Positions 54,519 through 63,769 of a stretch of DNA of 64,000 nt are shown one piece after another. A model generated the notes under the pieces. It ran no database searches, was not told the DNA's origin, and was given only the letters and a program-made list of their open reading frames with translations. How positions within the stretch are numbered: position 1 is the stretch's first letter; every line of letters starts with the position of its first letter. The stretch lies in NCBI GenBank assembly GCA_018240025.1, contig JAFEGM010000066.1, forward strand, positions 1 through 64,000, read 5' to 3'. The translations under genes and the position numbers were made by a program. This stretch comes from Verrucomicrobiota bacterium (lineage in GTDB: Bacteria; Verrucomicrobiota; Verrucomicrobiia; Chthoniobacterales; SZAS-18).

Positions 54519-55598
54519 ATGCCTGCCTCCGCCCCGGCCGAACGGACCTTCAACGAGCGCGTGCGGACCTTCTGGGCCTGGTACGCGGAGGTCGCGGCGC
54601 GGTTTCATCGCACGATCGAAGAGGGCCGCTGCGCCGACTTGGCGGACGAAGTCGGCGCGCGCGTTCACGAACTGCTGCCCGGCTTCGCCTGGGTGTTCGG
54701 ACCGGGACCCGACGGCGAGGGCCATTCGTTCACGCTCAGCGCCGAGGGGTTCCTGCCCCGACAATTGCTGGCGCAGCAATGGCTCGCGCTGGCGCCTGCG
54801 ATCGACGGCTGGACCTTCCACGCCTCCCGCCAGGCCGGTCCGATCGCCGGCCAGGTGATCGAGTTCGATGGCGTTCGCTACGATCCGGCCGAAATCTGGA
54901 TCACGGCCACGCCGGACGAGGAGGCGCAAAAGTTCGACCTCGTCGCCTGGCATCCGTCCTGGCGCGGACAGGAGCATCGCGAGTGTTTCCCGATTCTCTT
55001 TCTCTTCCTCGACGAAGCGCTCGGCGAATACGGCACCGAGCAATGCCTCGGGGCCATCGAAATCGGCGACGACCGTCTGGCCGACGCGTTCCCGCTGGCC
55101 GAGTTGCCCGAACAGGTCGAGGAGGCCTTTCGCCGCGCCGGCTGGCCGCGGCACGTGCCCGGCGAAACGCATTACCTCGTCGAACTGCCGGGCGACGGCG
55201 CCTTCCCCCGCGGCGATCTGCGCCTGCTGACGACCTGCGCGCTTTCGCTGATGCGCGAACACCACGAATCAGAGGGCGAACTGGCCGATCCCGCCCCGGA
55301 TCTCGGCGCCGACTTCGTCTATCTTTCGCTCGATCGCACCGTCCTCACGGCCGGCGAGGAAGTCGCCGCGCGCGGGCGGATCGAGGACGCCATCATCCAA
55401 GCGCTGAGCGCGGAGCGCTCCGGCCGCCACCTCGGCGGAGGCACCGGCGATGGGCGCTGCTACATCGACCTCCTGCTTTTCGACGGCGCCCGCAGCCTCG
55501 AACTCGTCCGCGCGGCGCTCCGTTCCTTCGGCTTGCCCGCCGGCACCATGCTGGAGCATTTCGCCCGCGAGAAGCGGGGACGGCGGGCGGCGTGGTAG
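54519..55598 (+). CDS. Hypothetical protein (359 aa)
   Basis: I do not recognise this soluble 359-residue protein. It starts 'MPASAPAERTFNERVRTFWAW', has no signal peptide, and contains 'PGFAWVFGPGPDGEGHSFTLS', 'FDLVAWHPSW' and 'YIDLLLFDGARSLELV'. The regularly spaced aromatic and acidic segments suggest two alpha/beta domains. A DUF695-type relationship is conceivable but unverified. It is followed nine bases later by the DUF1152 gene, so the two are probably co-translated. Confidence 0.65.
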   Translation: MPASAPAERTFNERVRTFWAWYAEVAARFHRTIEEGRCADLADEVGARVHELLPGFAWVFGPGPDGEGHSFTLSAEGFLPRQLLAQQWLALAPAIDGWTFHASRQAGPIAGQVIEFDGVRYDPAEIWITATPDEEAQKFDLVAWHPSWRGQEHRECFPILFLFLDEALGEYGTEQCLGAIEIGDDRLADAFPLAELPEQVEEAFRRAGWPRHVPGETHYLVELPGDGAFPRGDLRLLTTCALSLMREHHESEGELADPAPDLGADFVYLSLDRTVLTAGEEVAARGRIEDAIIQALSAERSGRHLGGGTGDGRCYIDLLLFDGARSLELVRAALRSFGLPAGTMLEHFAREKRGRRAAW

Positions 55599-55606
55599 GA
55601 GCGGCT

Positions 55607-56569
55607 ATGGACTTCCTGCGCCAGCCGATCTTCGAAGCTCTGGAGCCGTGTCGGTCGGTCCTGCTCGCGGGCATGGGTGGGGGCTACGACATCTACTCCG
55701 CCATCCCGCTCTATCGTGGCCTCCGATCCGCTGGGAAGACGGTGCATCTGGCGAATCTTTCCTTCACCCGCCTGGGGCATTCGACGGCGAAGCAAATCGG
55801 CGACGCCCTTTATCTCGTCACCGACGAAACGTCGGAATTGCCGTACTTTCCCGAGCTCCACCTCGCGCGCTGGCTGCGGGCACGCGACGGCGTGGGAGTT
55901 CCGATCCACTGCTTCGAGCGCACCGGCGCAGCGCCGATTCGAAGAAGCTACCGACAGCTTGCCGCCCGCCTCGGTCCGCTCGACGCCGTCATTCTTGTCG
56001 ACGGTGGAACCGACAGCCTGATGCGCGGGGACGAACCTGATCTTGGCACGCCGGAGGAGGACATGGCCTCGCTCCTCGCCGTCGACGAACTCTCCGAAGT
56101 GCGGTTCCGCGCCCTCGCTTGCCTCGGCTTCGGCGTGGATACCTTTCATGGGGTTTGCCATGCGCACGTCCTGCAGGCGGTAGCGGAACTCACCCGCGCG
56201 CGAGCTTTTCTGGGGGCCTGGGCCATTCCGCCCGATTCTCCCGAGGCGAGAGATTTCGTGGCCGCCGTCGATTGGGTGCACCGAGCCATGCCTCACCATC
56301 CGAGCATCGTCTCCTCCTCGATCGCGAGCGCGCTCGTCGGGCATTTCGGCGATCATCACGCCACTCCCCGCACCGCCGGCAGCCAGCTGTTCATCAACCC
56401 GCTCATGAGCATCTACTGGGCCTTCGAGCTGCCCGCAGTGGTGCGTCGAAACCTTTATCTCACCCGTCTTCGAGAGATCGAAAGCTACGACGGCGTGACC
56501 GCCGCCATCGCCTCCTTCCGCCACGAGATCCGGGGAGAGATCCGCCCTTGGATGGACTTGCCGATGTAG
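55607..56569 (+). CDS. DUF1152 family protein
   Basis: The 320-residue protein begins 'MDFLRQPIFEALEPCRSVLL' and shows the DUF1152 signature: 'LAGMGGGYDIYSAIPLYRGL', 'VHLANLSFT', 'DAVILVDGGTDSLMRGDE' and 'GFGVDTFHGVCHA'. The pattern suggests a Rossmann-like nucleotide-binding fold. The function is unknown. AGGAG lies six bases before the ATG. The stop of the previous gene is just upstream. Confidence 0.88.
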   Translation: MDFLRQPIFEALEPCRSVLLAGMGGGYDIYSAIPLYRGLRSAGKTVHLANLSFTRLGHSTAKQIGDALYLVTDETSELPYFPELHLARWLRARDGVGVPIHCFERTGAAPIRRSYRQLAARLGPLDAVILVDGGTDSLMRGDEPDLGTPEEDMASLLAVDELSEVRFRALACLGFGVDTFHGVCHAHVLQAVAELTRARAFLGAWAIPPDSPEARDFVAAVDWVHRAMPHHPSIVSSSIASALVGHFGDHHATPRTAGSQLFINPLMSIYWAFELPAVVRRNLYLTRLREIESYDGVTAAIASFRHEIRGEIRPWMDLPM

Positions 56570-56610
56570 TTACGCTCGACCTGCGCATCCTCGCGGAGCG
56601 AGTTCCGTCT

Positions 56611-57057
56611 TTACAATCTACGCCAGTATCCGCGCCGATCCGTCGCGAAGCCGTGGCGCTCGTAGAGCGAGGCGGCGCGGGGACTGCCGTCGAGGACCTC
56701 CAACTCGATGGCCTTGGCTCCACGGTCCTGGGCGCGCGCGATGAGCGCACGCAGCACCTCGCCGCCGACGCCGCCGCGCTGCGCGGGGTCGACCCAAAGC
56801 TCGTCGAGCAGCGCCAACTCGCCGCGCTGTTCGTTGGACCAGTAGAAGACCAGGATCGCATAGCCCGCCGCGTGCCCGTCGCGCTCGATCACCAGCACTT
56901 CGCCACGGCTCGGATCGCTGGCCAAGCGACGCCACGTCTCCGCGATGAAGGGCGGCCCCGGGTCGGTCGGGAAATGCAGACCGTCGCGCTCGAAGGCGAA
57001 GGACCAGCGTTCGAGGTCGGGCAGGTCGGCCGACGTCGCAGGGCGGAGTGTGACCAT
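56611..57057 (-). CDS. GNAT family N-acetyltransferase
   Basis: The 148-residue acetyltransferase starts 'MVTLRPATSADLPDLERWSF'. The acetyl-CoA loop is 'LWVDPAQRGGVGGEVLRALI' (Q/RxxGxG/A type) and the C-terminal 'ASLYERHGFATDRRGYWRRL' is typical. The substrate is unknown. Open frame upstream to 57333 is Arg/Pro-rich shadow. Convergent with the DUF1152 gene. Confidence 0.85.
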   Translation of the reverse strand: MVTLRPATSADLPDLERWSFAFERDGLHFPTDPGPPFIAETWRRLASDPSRGEVLVIERDGHAAGYAILVFYWSNEQRGELALLDELWVDPAQRGGVGGEVLRALIARAQDRGAKAIELEVLDGSPRAASLYERHGFATDRRGYWRRL

Positions 57058-57298
57058 GGGTCGAGGTTGGCGCGGGATGGGAGGGAGTTCGAGAGCTGTG
57101 CGGGGGAGTTCGTAAAACGCGCCTCTCCGCCTCAGATCCGAGGCCGGACTCATCCCTGCGCGATCCACGGCAGCAAGCTGCCTGAGGGACGGCTGCAGCA
57201 AGCTGCAGCACTCCACGGCGCCCTCCGCTCCTCCGCTCTCCCCTCCCCGCTCCTTCATTCTCCTTGAATCTTGGCGTTTCCGCGCAAACGGGAAGCGC

Positions 57299-58828
57299 GT
57301 GTCCACGTCCAGTCTCAACGATCTCCGCCGCATCCGACTCGAAAAGGCCGACGCGCTTCGCGCGCTCGGGCTCGATCCCTACCCGTCCAAGGCCGGCCGC
57401 ACGCAGTACGCCGGTCCCATCGTGGAGGATTTCGCCAAGTTCGAAGGCCAGGAGGTGACGGTCGGCGGGCGCATCGTCTCGTGGCGCAAGCAGGGTTCGC
57501 TGGTCTTCGGTCACATCCTCGACCAGACGGGACGGATCCAGCTCTTCATCCGCAAGCAGGTCGTGGCGCCGACCGATCCGGCCACGGGCGCGCTCGGTTT
57601 CGAGCATTTCCCGCTGCTCGATCTCGGCGATTTCGTCGAGGCCCGCGGCAAGGTCATGAAGACGAACAGCGGCGAGATCTCGATCGAGGTCAGCTTCCTG
57701 CGCGTGTTGACGAAGTCGCTGCGGCCGCTGCCGGACAAGTGGTCGGGGCTGACCGACCGCGAGGCCATCCTGCGACATCGCTACCTCGACACCATCCAGG
57801 ACCCGGAGTCGCACAAGCGCTTCGCGCTGATCGCGAAGATGACGTCGGCCATCCGCACCTTTCTGAACGAGCGCGGCTTCGTCGAGTTTCAAACGCCCAT
57901 CATCCAGCCGCAATACGGCGGCGGCACGGCCAAGCCCTTCCGGACGCACGTCAATGCGCTCGACGTGGACATGTATCTGGCCATCTCGCACGAGCTGTAT
58001 CTTAAGCGGCTCATCGTGGCCGGCTACGACCGCGTGTACACGATCGGCCGGTATTTCCGGAATGAGGGCATCGATCGCAGCCACCATCCGGAGTTCGCCA
58101 TGGTCGAGACCATGGCGGCCTACGAGAACTACGAGTTCAACATGCAGCTGGTGGAGGAGATGTTCCGGTACGTCGCGCAGACCGTCTTCGGCCGTACCGT
58201 CTTCAAGGTGCGCGGTCACGACGTCGACATGGCGCTCCCCTGGCGGCGCACCACGATGGTCGACCTCGTGCTCGAAGCGACCGGCATCAACTTCCGCGAG
58301 ATCACCGACCTAGCCGATGCCCAGCAGCGCTTGGCCGCGCTCGGCGTGACCGAGGTGCCGCAGAGCATCGGCCACGCCTTGGTGGCCGCCTTCGAGGCCA
58401 AGGCCGAGCACGGCCTGATCCAGCCGACGCTCGTCTACGGACAGCCGGTCGAGATTTCCCCGCTGGCCAAGCCCATGGCCGACGACCCGCGCTACGCCGA
58501 GCGATTCGAGATTTACATCGGTGGCATGGAATGCGGCGACAATTGGAGCGAGCAGAACGACCCGGCCAAGCTGCTAGACGTCTGGCGCAAAGCCTTCAGC
58601 GCCATCGAAGCCGAAGGCGGCAAGGTCCACCCGATGGACTACGCCTTCCTCGAGGCGCTGGAGCACGGCATGCCCCCGACCACCGGCATCGGGCCTGGCC
58701 TGGAGCGCATGGCCATGATCTTCACCGAGCAGGAGAACATCGACGACGTCATCTTTTTCCCGATGATGCGGCCGTCCGTCAGCGCGAACAACGCGGAGAT
58801 CTACGGTATCAAGGCGAGCGCGGAGTAG
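57299..58828 (+). CDS. lysS: Lysyl-tRNA synthetase, class II
   Basis: LysS charges tRNA-Lys. The 509-residue protein has the N-terminal OB-fold anticodon-binding domain ('VTVGGRIVSWRKQGSLVFGH'). Class II motif 1 is around 'VEFQTPIIQPQYGGGTAKPF'. Motif 2 is 'GRYFRNEGIDRSHHPEFAMV'. Motif 3 is 'GIGPGLERMAMIF' with the C-terminal 'DDVIFFPMMRP'. The start is a GTG at 57299, matching the family N-terminus ('SLNDLRRIRLEKADALRALG'). Small C/G-rich hairpins and pyrimidine tracts fill the 240 bp upstream. No T-box motif was recognised. Confidence 0.97.
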   Translation: MSTSSLNDLRRIRLEKADALRALGLDPYPSKAGRTQYAGPIVEDFAKFEGQEVTVGGRIVSWRKQGSLVFGHILDQTGRIQLFIRKQVVAPTDPATGALGFEHFPLLDLGDFVEARGKVMKTNSGEISIEVSFLRVLTKSLRPLPDKWSGLTDREAILRHRYLDTIQDPESHKRFALIAKMTSAIRTFLNERGFVEFQTPIIQPQYGGGTAKPFRTHVNALDVDMYLAISHELYLKRLIVAGYDRVYTIGRYFRNEGIDRSHHPEFAMVETMAAYENYEFNMQLVEEMFRYVAQTVFGRTVFKVRGHDVDMALPWRRTTMVDLVLEATGINFREITDLADAQQRLAALGVTEVPQSIGHALVAAFEAKAEHGLIQPTLVYGQPVEISPLAKPMADDPRYAERFEIYIGGMECGDNWSEQNDPAKLLDVWRKAFSAIEAEGGKVHPMDYAFLEALEHGMPPTTGIGPGLERMAMIFTEQENIDDVIFFPMMRPSVSANNAEIYGIKASAE

Positions 58829-58872
58829 CCACCTGAACCAACGCGGGGGCCCTTCCGCCTGCTCATCCCCCT

Positions 58873-58908
58873 TTTGGTAATTTTGGCCAAATCTACCAAT
58901 TTGGTATC
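58873..58908. repeat. Half copy of the rtcB-rtcA inverted-repeat family
   Basis: The reverse complement of this stretch starts GATACCAAATTGGTAGAT and matches the left arm of the element at 24871-24983 at about 29 of 36 positions. It forms its own hairpin (TTGGTA ... TACCAA around TTTGGCCAAA) in the 91-bp gap between lysS and the convergent GNAT gene. Confidence 0.65.
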
Positions 58909-58919
58909 TCAGCCCAGTC

Positions 58920-59408
58920 TCAGATCCCTTCCTTGCGATAGATAAACTCTTCGATCTCGCACTGACGCGCATTGGCGAAGCCGCGGTCGGAGCCGATGCG
59001 CACAAAGCCGCATTTTTCCAGCACGCGCTGGGAGCCGAAGTTGTCGAAGGCCACGCGGGCGCGGATCGGACGGGCTCGTTCCAGTTCGAGAAAGGCCCGC
59101 AGCACGCGGGTGGCGAGGCCCCGTCCCCAGGTGGCGCGATCGAGCCAGTAGGTGACTTCGGCCGAGCCATCCATCTCGTACTTGGCCACGCTGCCGACGA
59201 TCCGGCCGTCCACCACCACGGTGCGCATGTGGATGGTCGGATTCTGCAGGCACTTCCCGTATTTCTCGAGGTAGGCGGCCCGATCGGTCGGATCCTTGGC
59301 GGTGAAGGCCGCGAGCCAGTTCGCTTCCGGATCGAGCTGGAACTCGAAGCACTGCTCGAGATCGGCTGGCACAGTCGGGCGGAGTTCGAGGGACTCGGAG
59401 TGGCTCAT
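58920..59408 (-). CDS. GNAT family N-acetyltransferase
   Basis: The 162-residue acetyltransferase starts 'MSHSESLELRPTVPADLEQC'. It has 'GSVAKYEMDGSAEVTYWLDR', the acetyl-CoA segment 'TWGRGLATRVLRAFLELE' and 'VAFDNFGSQRVLEKCGF'. This matches the RimJ-like/Acetyltransf_3 group. The substrate is unknown. An ATG at 59441 would add eleven Arg-rich residues. I prefer the ATG at 59408. Confidence 0.87.
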   Translation of the reverse strand: MSHSESLELRPTVPADLEQCFEFQLDPEANWLAAFTAKDPTDRAAYLEKYGKCLQNPTIHMRTVVVDGRIVGSVAKYEMDGSAEVTYWLDRATWGRGLATRVLRAFLELERARPIRARVAFDNFGSQRVLEKCGFVRIGSDRGFANARQCEIEEFIYRKEGI

Positions 59409-59484
59409 CGCTCTCGCTATGCGCGGTCGAGCCGGCCGCAAGCCACGGCAATCTCTTGAGGCATCTTCACGCCGCGACGACTGG

Positions 59485-62400
59485 TTAGGGCGTCGTCACG
59501 CGCAGCCGGAGGAACCGGTGCAGCGGCGCGGCGATCGGCGTGCGATCGCGATAGATGACCGTCTGCTGGTTCGGCCCGGGGCCGCTGGAAACCAGCGTCT
59601 CGACGTCCGTGGGGCTCGAACTCCAGGCCACCAGATCGCCCGAGGTCTCCCCGACATAGGTGGCATTGGCCAGTGCGGTCGGCCGGACGAAGCGGATCTG
59701 CAGGTAGTTGAGGCCGGCAATGTTCACCACCTCGGTCACCGGGACGAGTCCGGCCGAGGGCGTGAAGGGATCGAGCCCGAGCGCATATTTGAGCAGGTTG
59801 CTGACGCCGTCGTTGGCGGGCGTGTCGTTCACCCCTGTCACCCCAGGTTGTGCGGCCAACTGCGCTGCGGTGAATTTCGCCTGCCGCCATTGATCGTAGC
59901 CCCCGTCCCCAAGCAGCACGACAGTCGCAGTGTTGGCCGCGCCGACCGTGTAATCGGGTCCGCCGGCCAGCGTCAGGATGACCGTCTGGCGGCGCGGGGC
60001 CTGCGTGCCGTCGGCCACGGGCGCAACCGTGAACGACTTCTGCGCGGCGCCAGCGGGCACGCTTTGGGCGGTGCCGACCGCGCCGTAGTCGGTGCCCGCC
60101 GCGGCAGTGCCGGTCGCGCCCACGGCCGCATTGAAGGCCTCCGGCGCCTTCGGGGCGAGGTCGATGTTCACCTGGGCGCTGCCGCCCTCGGCGACCGCCT
60201 GGACGCTCGGCGAGAGCGTCAGGACCGGCGTCTGCTCGATCGCGAAATCGTCCAGGAACCAGCCCGCCTCGGTGACCGACGCCCCGGAGCCGAAGTGAAA
60301 GCGGAACTGCACGCTCTTTCCGGCGTGGGCGCTGAGGTCGAGCCGCACGCGATTCCACGCTCCGAGGCCCGTGCCCGTCCAGCCGGCCGGGCTGCCGGAA
60401 AGCGCGGCGATGGTGCCGTTGTAGGGCAGGCTGAGCTGCGCGCCCGGCACGAGGGTGAAGGCGCCGCCGTCGACCGAGATCTCGAGATTGCCGCCGTCCT
60501 GCCCGGATTCAGCCCGGAGCCACATGTAGAAGCGCAGCTTGTAGGCGCGGCCGGCCGGCAGATCGAAGACCGGCGTGGTCAGATACGTGTTGGCGCCATT
60601 GGCGTAGTTGCCGCTGAGCGAGGTGGCGTAAAGCCGGCCGCCCGCGCCGGTGTGGTCGCCTGTGGGCCGCCCCGTGCCGGCGGCGGAAACGCCATACGAC
60701 CAGCCCGCATTCGCCACCCAGCCGGTGGGAGCGCTGGCGCTGTCGAAGGCGCTGGCAAAGAGGAACGGCGAGGCCGGATCGTAGGCGACCGCAGTGGCGC
60801 TGGCGGCCGCGGCGTTGGCGTTGCCGTTCAGATCCTGCACCGCGCCGCTGGCCAGCGTGACGCTGACGGGGCCGTTGCCGTCGGGGGTGACGGGGAGGAC
60901 GTAGCTGCGGCCGGAGCCGCTCAGCGGGCCCGCGGTGCCGTTGCTCACGCTGAGGCCGGCCTCGGTCAGGCCCGTGACCGTCTCGCTGAAGGTGAGTCGG
61001 AATCGGATCGGCGAGGCGTTGGTGGGCGTCGCATCGGGCGTGATGACGACGGTCGGCGGCGTGGTGTCGAAGGCCGGCGCGAGAAACATGCCGCGCCCGT
61101 GTGTCACGGCGACGATGTTCGTGCCGAAGACGAACAGCTCGACGACGGGCGCGGTGGCCGGACCGAGGTTGGTCCCGCTCCAGGTGGCACCGCCGTCCTG
61201 CGAGGCATAGACACCGGCATCGGTCCCGACGTAGAGAATGTTGGAATTACCCGGGTCGATCAGCACGCAGTAGATCGGCGCGAGCGGAAGATTGCCATGC
61301 GAATTCGTCCAGGTGGTACCGCCATCGACGCTTTTCCACAGGTTCGAGGCCGCGCGCACCCCGAAGGATTCTCCACCGAGGAAACCGCCGAAGGAGACGA
61401 AGACGCGGTTGTTGTCGTTGCGGTCGATCGCGAACCGCGTGACCCGCCGCGAGGGGAGCGTGCCAGACCCAACCTGGGTCCAGGTCGCAGTTCCACCATT
61501 GAGAGCATTGGTCGTCTTGAAGACCGTGCCGCCCTGCCCCAGGTAGATGATGTTACCGTTGCCGGGGGCCACACCGATGGCGGTGATGAAGCTACCGGAA
61601 CTGGCCTTCAGCGGAAAAAACGCACTGCCGGAGCGTGCGCTGAACGCGGTGTAGAGGCCGCTGCTCCCATAGTGAAGGATGTTCCCGTTGTTCGGGTCGA
61701 GTACGAAGGGCGCGATGAAATCGGGCGTTCCGCCAATGCCGGAGGTGTAACTGCTGAAGTTGCTTCCGCCATCGGTGCTTCGACGCAGTCCCAGGTTCTG
61801 CGTCTCCCCGTATACGTAACGCGTGTCGCCTTGATCGACCGCCGTGAAGCCGCCGTCAGCTCCGATCACGAACGACCAGCTGCCCGTTCCGGCGGCGCTG
61901 TTGGCCAGCCGCAGCGTACCATTGTCCTGCGTGCCTCCAATGAGCATTCCCGTGGCGGGATCGCCCGCCCCGCCGTAAAACTGAGTAATGCCAAGATTGT
62001 TGTTCAATTTCGTCCAGGCATTCGCTCCGGTCGTATTGGAAAGGACAGCCGTGAGGTCCTCGGTCCGCGCCACGCCGCCGTCATTGAGGAGGTAGCCCCG
62101 CTTGTTGGTCGTCCCGTTGTACCCGGGATCGCTCACGAACAGATGCTGGTCGGGATGCTGATTCCCGCCCGTGTACACGTTGGTAATGTTGGTGAAGTTG
62201 ACCCCGCCATCCGTGCTGCGCCACAAATCGACGCCGCCGGCGATGAGCCGGTTCGGATTCTGGGGATCCACCCACATCAGCAGGTCATACCAACCCTGGC
62301 CGGCCGCGATGTCCGGGCTGCCGGTGATGAAGATCTCCGCGTATGTGGCTCCGCCGTTGGTGCTCTTGAAGAGCCGGGTGGCAGGCGACGATTGCCCCTC

Positions 62401-63696
62401 CGCGATGGCGTAGACGACGGCAGGATTGCTGCGCGCGTACGCGCACTCGACCCGGCTGTAACTCGAGGCGCTCGGGAGCGTGCCTGTCGGGACCAGCCAG
62501 GTCGCGCCGCCATTGGTGGAATAGCGGAGCTGCCCGCCATAGCCCGACGCGATGGCTTTGCTGCTGTTGCTCGGATCGAAGGCCACGTGACTGAGGCCGA
62601 AGCCGCTGCTCGATGTGTAGGTTTTCGTCCAGGTCGCACCGCTGTCGGTGCTACGCATCACGCCCGCCTTCGTGGCCGCCAGCAAAGTCGTCCCGTCGGC
62701 GGAGGCCGCCAAGCGTCCAACGTAGGAAAAGTCGTTTGTGCTGGTTCCTGGCAGCAGAGCCCAGGTACTGCCACCATCCGCGCTCTTGAAGATGCCGAGG
62801 CCGCGAATGGCATCGAGGTTCGGAGAAATCTCGCCCGTGCCGGCGTACATCGTCTGCGAATTCGTCGGATCGAAAAGCAGCGCACAGACCGCGAGGTTGG
62901 GCATGAAGTCGTCGACCGGAGCCCAGCTCGCGCCGGCATTCGTCGACTTCCAAATGCCTCCGCCAGCCGCACCGATCCAGAGCTTGGTGCGGTCGGCGGG
63001 GTCGATCAGCATGGCACGAATGCGGCCGCCAATGTTGCCGGGTCCGCGCCACGTCCAGCTTTGGCGGCCGATCAGATCCGGCTCCGCCCCCGGCGCCAAA
63101 CTGCGCTGGGGATCGGCGGCGGCGGGCAGAAGTTTCGGATTGAGCGGCATCTTGCGCGCCTGTACGAAGGCCCGCTGCATTGCGCCGTCGGGAATGGTGC
63201 CGGACTCGTCGACCAGAAAGCTGTTCCGATAACGGAAGTAGCCGTCCGGGCTCGCCTTCGGCTGGGTCAGGCGCTGGACGAACCGCCGCAGCCGGGGCGT
63301 GTTCAGCGTGAGGATCTCCGTGTTGCTCAGCGAACGCTGCTCCCGAATGGCGCGCAGCTGCTCCAGCGTGAGCCCTCGGGCCGCCGCGACCGAAGCGTCG
63401 TCGAGCGGATGCTGCGCGGCCGCGGCCGCAGAGAGTGCATTGCGCAGATCGCTCGGCTCGAGCAAGCCCGAAGCCGGCTTCGTGCCGAGGTTCAGCCCGA
63501 TCCAGGCGTAGTCGGCCGGGTCGCCGCCGTAGGCCGACTCGGTCAGGGCCGGCAGCCCGCGCTCCTGCAGGACTTCGTTGAGCCGCTTTTGTGCCTCCAC
63601 GCTCGAGCGCACCACGGCGGGTTCGGCCGCGGGGATCTGGGAAAGCGCAGCGAGCGCGAGAGCGGCCGCAGCCGCACGAAGAAGTGCATTACGCAT
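59485..63696 (-). CDS. Large secreted Asp-box (sortilin-like) repeat protein, 1403 aa
   Basis: A signal peptide (MRNALLRAAAAALALAALSQ) is followed by a 200-residue N-terminal region. A double beta-propeller carries at least nine Asp-box motifs: KSTNAGASW, KSADGGSTW, RSTDSGATW, YSTNGGATW, KSTNGGATY, RSTDGGVNF, RSTDGGSNF, KSVDGGTTW and ASQDGGATW. This is the VPS10/sortilin-like BNR repeat type. Next come a bacterial Ig-like domain ('PPTVVITPDATPTNASPIRF'), a MAM-like domain ('GWFLDDFAIEQ') and a Calx-beta-like domain ('AGTDYGAVG'). The C-terminal domain has 'LNYLQIRFVRPTAL' and ends 'HRFLRLRVTTP'. It is likely a surface adhesin or glycan binder. A sialidase active site is not evident. Confidence 0.88.
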   Translation of the reverse strand: MRNALLRAAAAALALAALSQIPAAEPAVVRSSVEAQKRLNEVLQERGLPALTESAYGGDPADYAWIGLNLGTKPASGLLEPSDLRNALSAAAAAQHPLDDASVAAARGLTLEQLRAIREQRSLSNTEILTLNTPRLRRFVQRLTQPKASPDGYFRYRNSFLVDESGTIPDGAMQRAFVQARKMPLNPKLLPAAADPQRSLAPGAEPDLIGRQSWTWRGPGNIGGRIRAMLIDPADRTKLWIGAAGGGIWKSTNAGASWAPVDDFMPNLAVCALLFDPTNSQTMYAGTGEISPNLDAIRGLGIFKSADGGSTWALLPGTSTNDFSYVGRLAASADGTTLLAATKAGVMRSTDSGATWTKTYTSSSGFGLSHVAFDPSNSSKAIASGYGGQLRYSTNGGATWLVPTGTLPSASSYSRVECAYARSNPAVVYAIAEGQSSPATRLFKSTNGGATYAEIFITGSPDIAAGQGWYDLLMWVDPQNPNRLIAGGVDLWRSTDGGVNFTNITNVYTGGNQHPDQHLFVSDPGYNGTTNKRGYLLNDGGVARTEDLTAVLSNTTGANAWTKLNNNLGITQFYGGAGDPATGMLIGGTQDNGTLRLANSAAGTGSWSFVIGADGGFTAVDQGDTRYVYGETQNLGLRRSTDGGSNFSSYTSGIGGTPDFIAPFVLDPNNGNILHYGSSGLYTAFSARSGSAFFPLKASSGSFITAIGVAPGNGNIIYLGQGGTVFKTTNALNGGTATWTQVGSGTLPSRRVTRFAIDRNDNNRVFVSFGGFLGGESFGVRAASNLWKSVDGGTTWTNSHGNLPLAPIYCVLIDPGNSNILYVGTDAGVYASQDGGATWSGTNLGPATAPVVELFVFGTNIVAVTHGRGMFLAPAFDTTPPTVVITPDATPTNASPIRFRLTFSETVTGLTEAGLSVSNGTAGPLSGSGRSYVLPVTPDGNGPVSVTLASGAVQDLNGNANAAAASATAVAYDPASPFLFASAFDSASAPTGWVANAGWSYGVSAAGTGRPTGDHTGAGGRLYATSLSGNYANGANTYLTTPVFDLPAGRAYKLRFYMWLRAESGQDGGNLEISVDGGAFTLVPGAQLSLPYNGTIAALSGSPAGWTGTGLGAWNRVRLDLSAHAGKSVQFRFHFGSGASVTEAGWFLDDFAIEQTPVLTLSPSVQAVAEGGSAQVNIDLAPKAPEAFNAAVGATGTAAAGTDYGAVGTAQSVPAGAAQKSFTVAPVADGTQAPRRQTVILTLAGGPDYTVGAANTATVVLLGDGGYDQWRQAKFTAAQLAAQPGVTGVNDTPANDGVSNLLKYALGLDPFTPSAGLVPVTEVVNIAGLNYLQIRFVRPTALANATYVGETSGDLVAWSSSPTDVETLVSSGPGPNQQTVIYRDRTPIAAPLHRFLRLRVTTP

Positions 63697-63769
63697 AGGC
63701 GATCCGGGATACGGCCGACTGAACTTGCCCGAGTCGTGGCAACCCGGCCAGTCCGTCTTCGTGACAAAC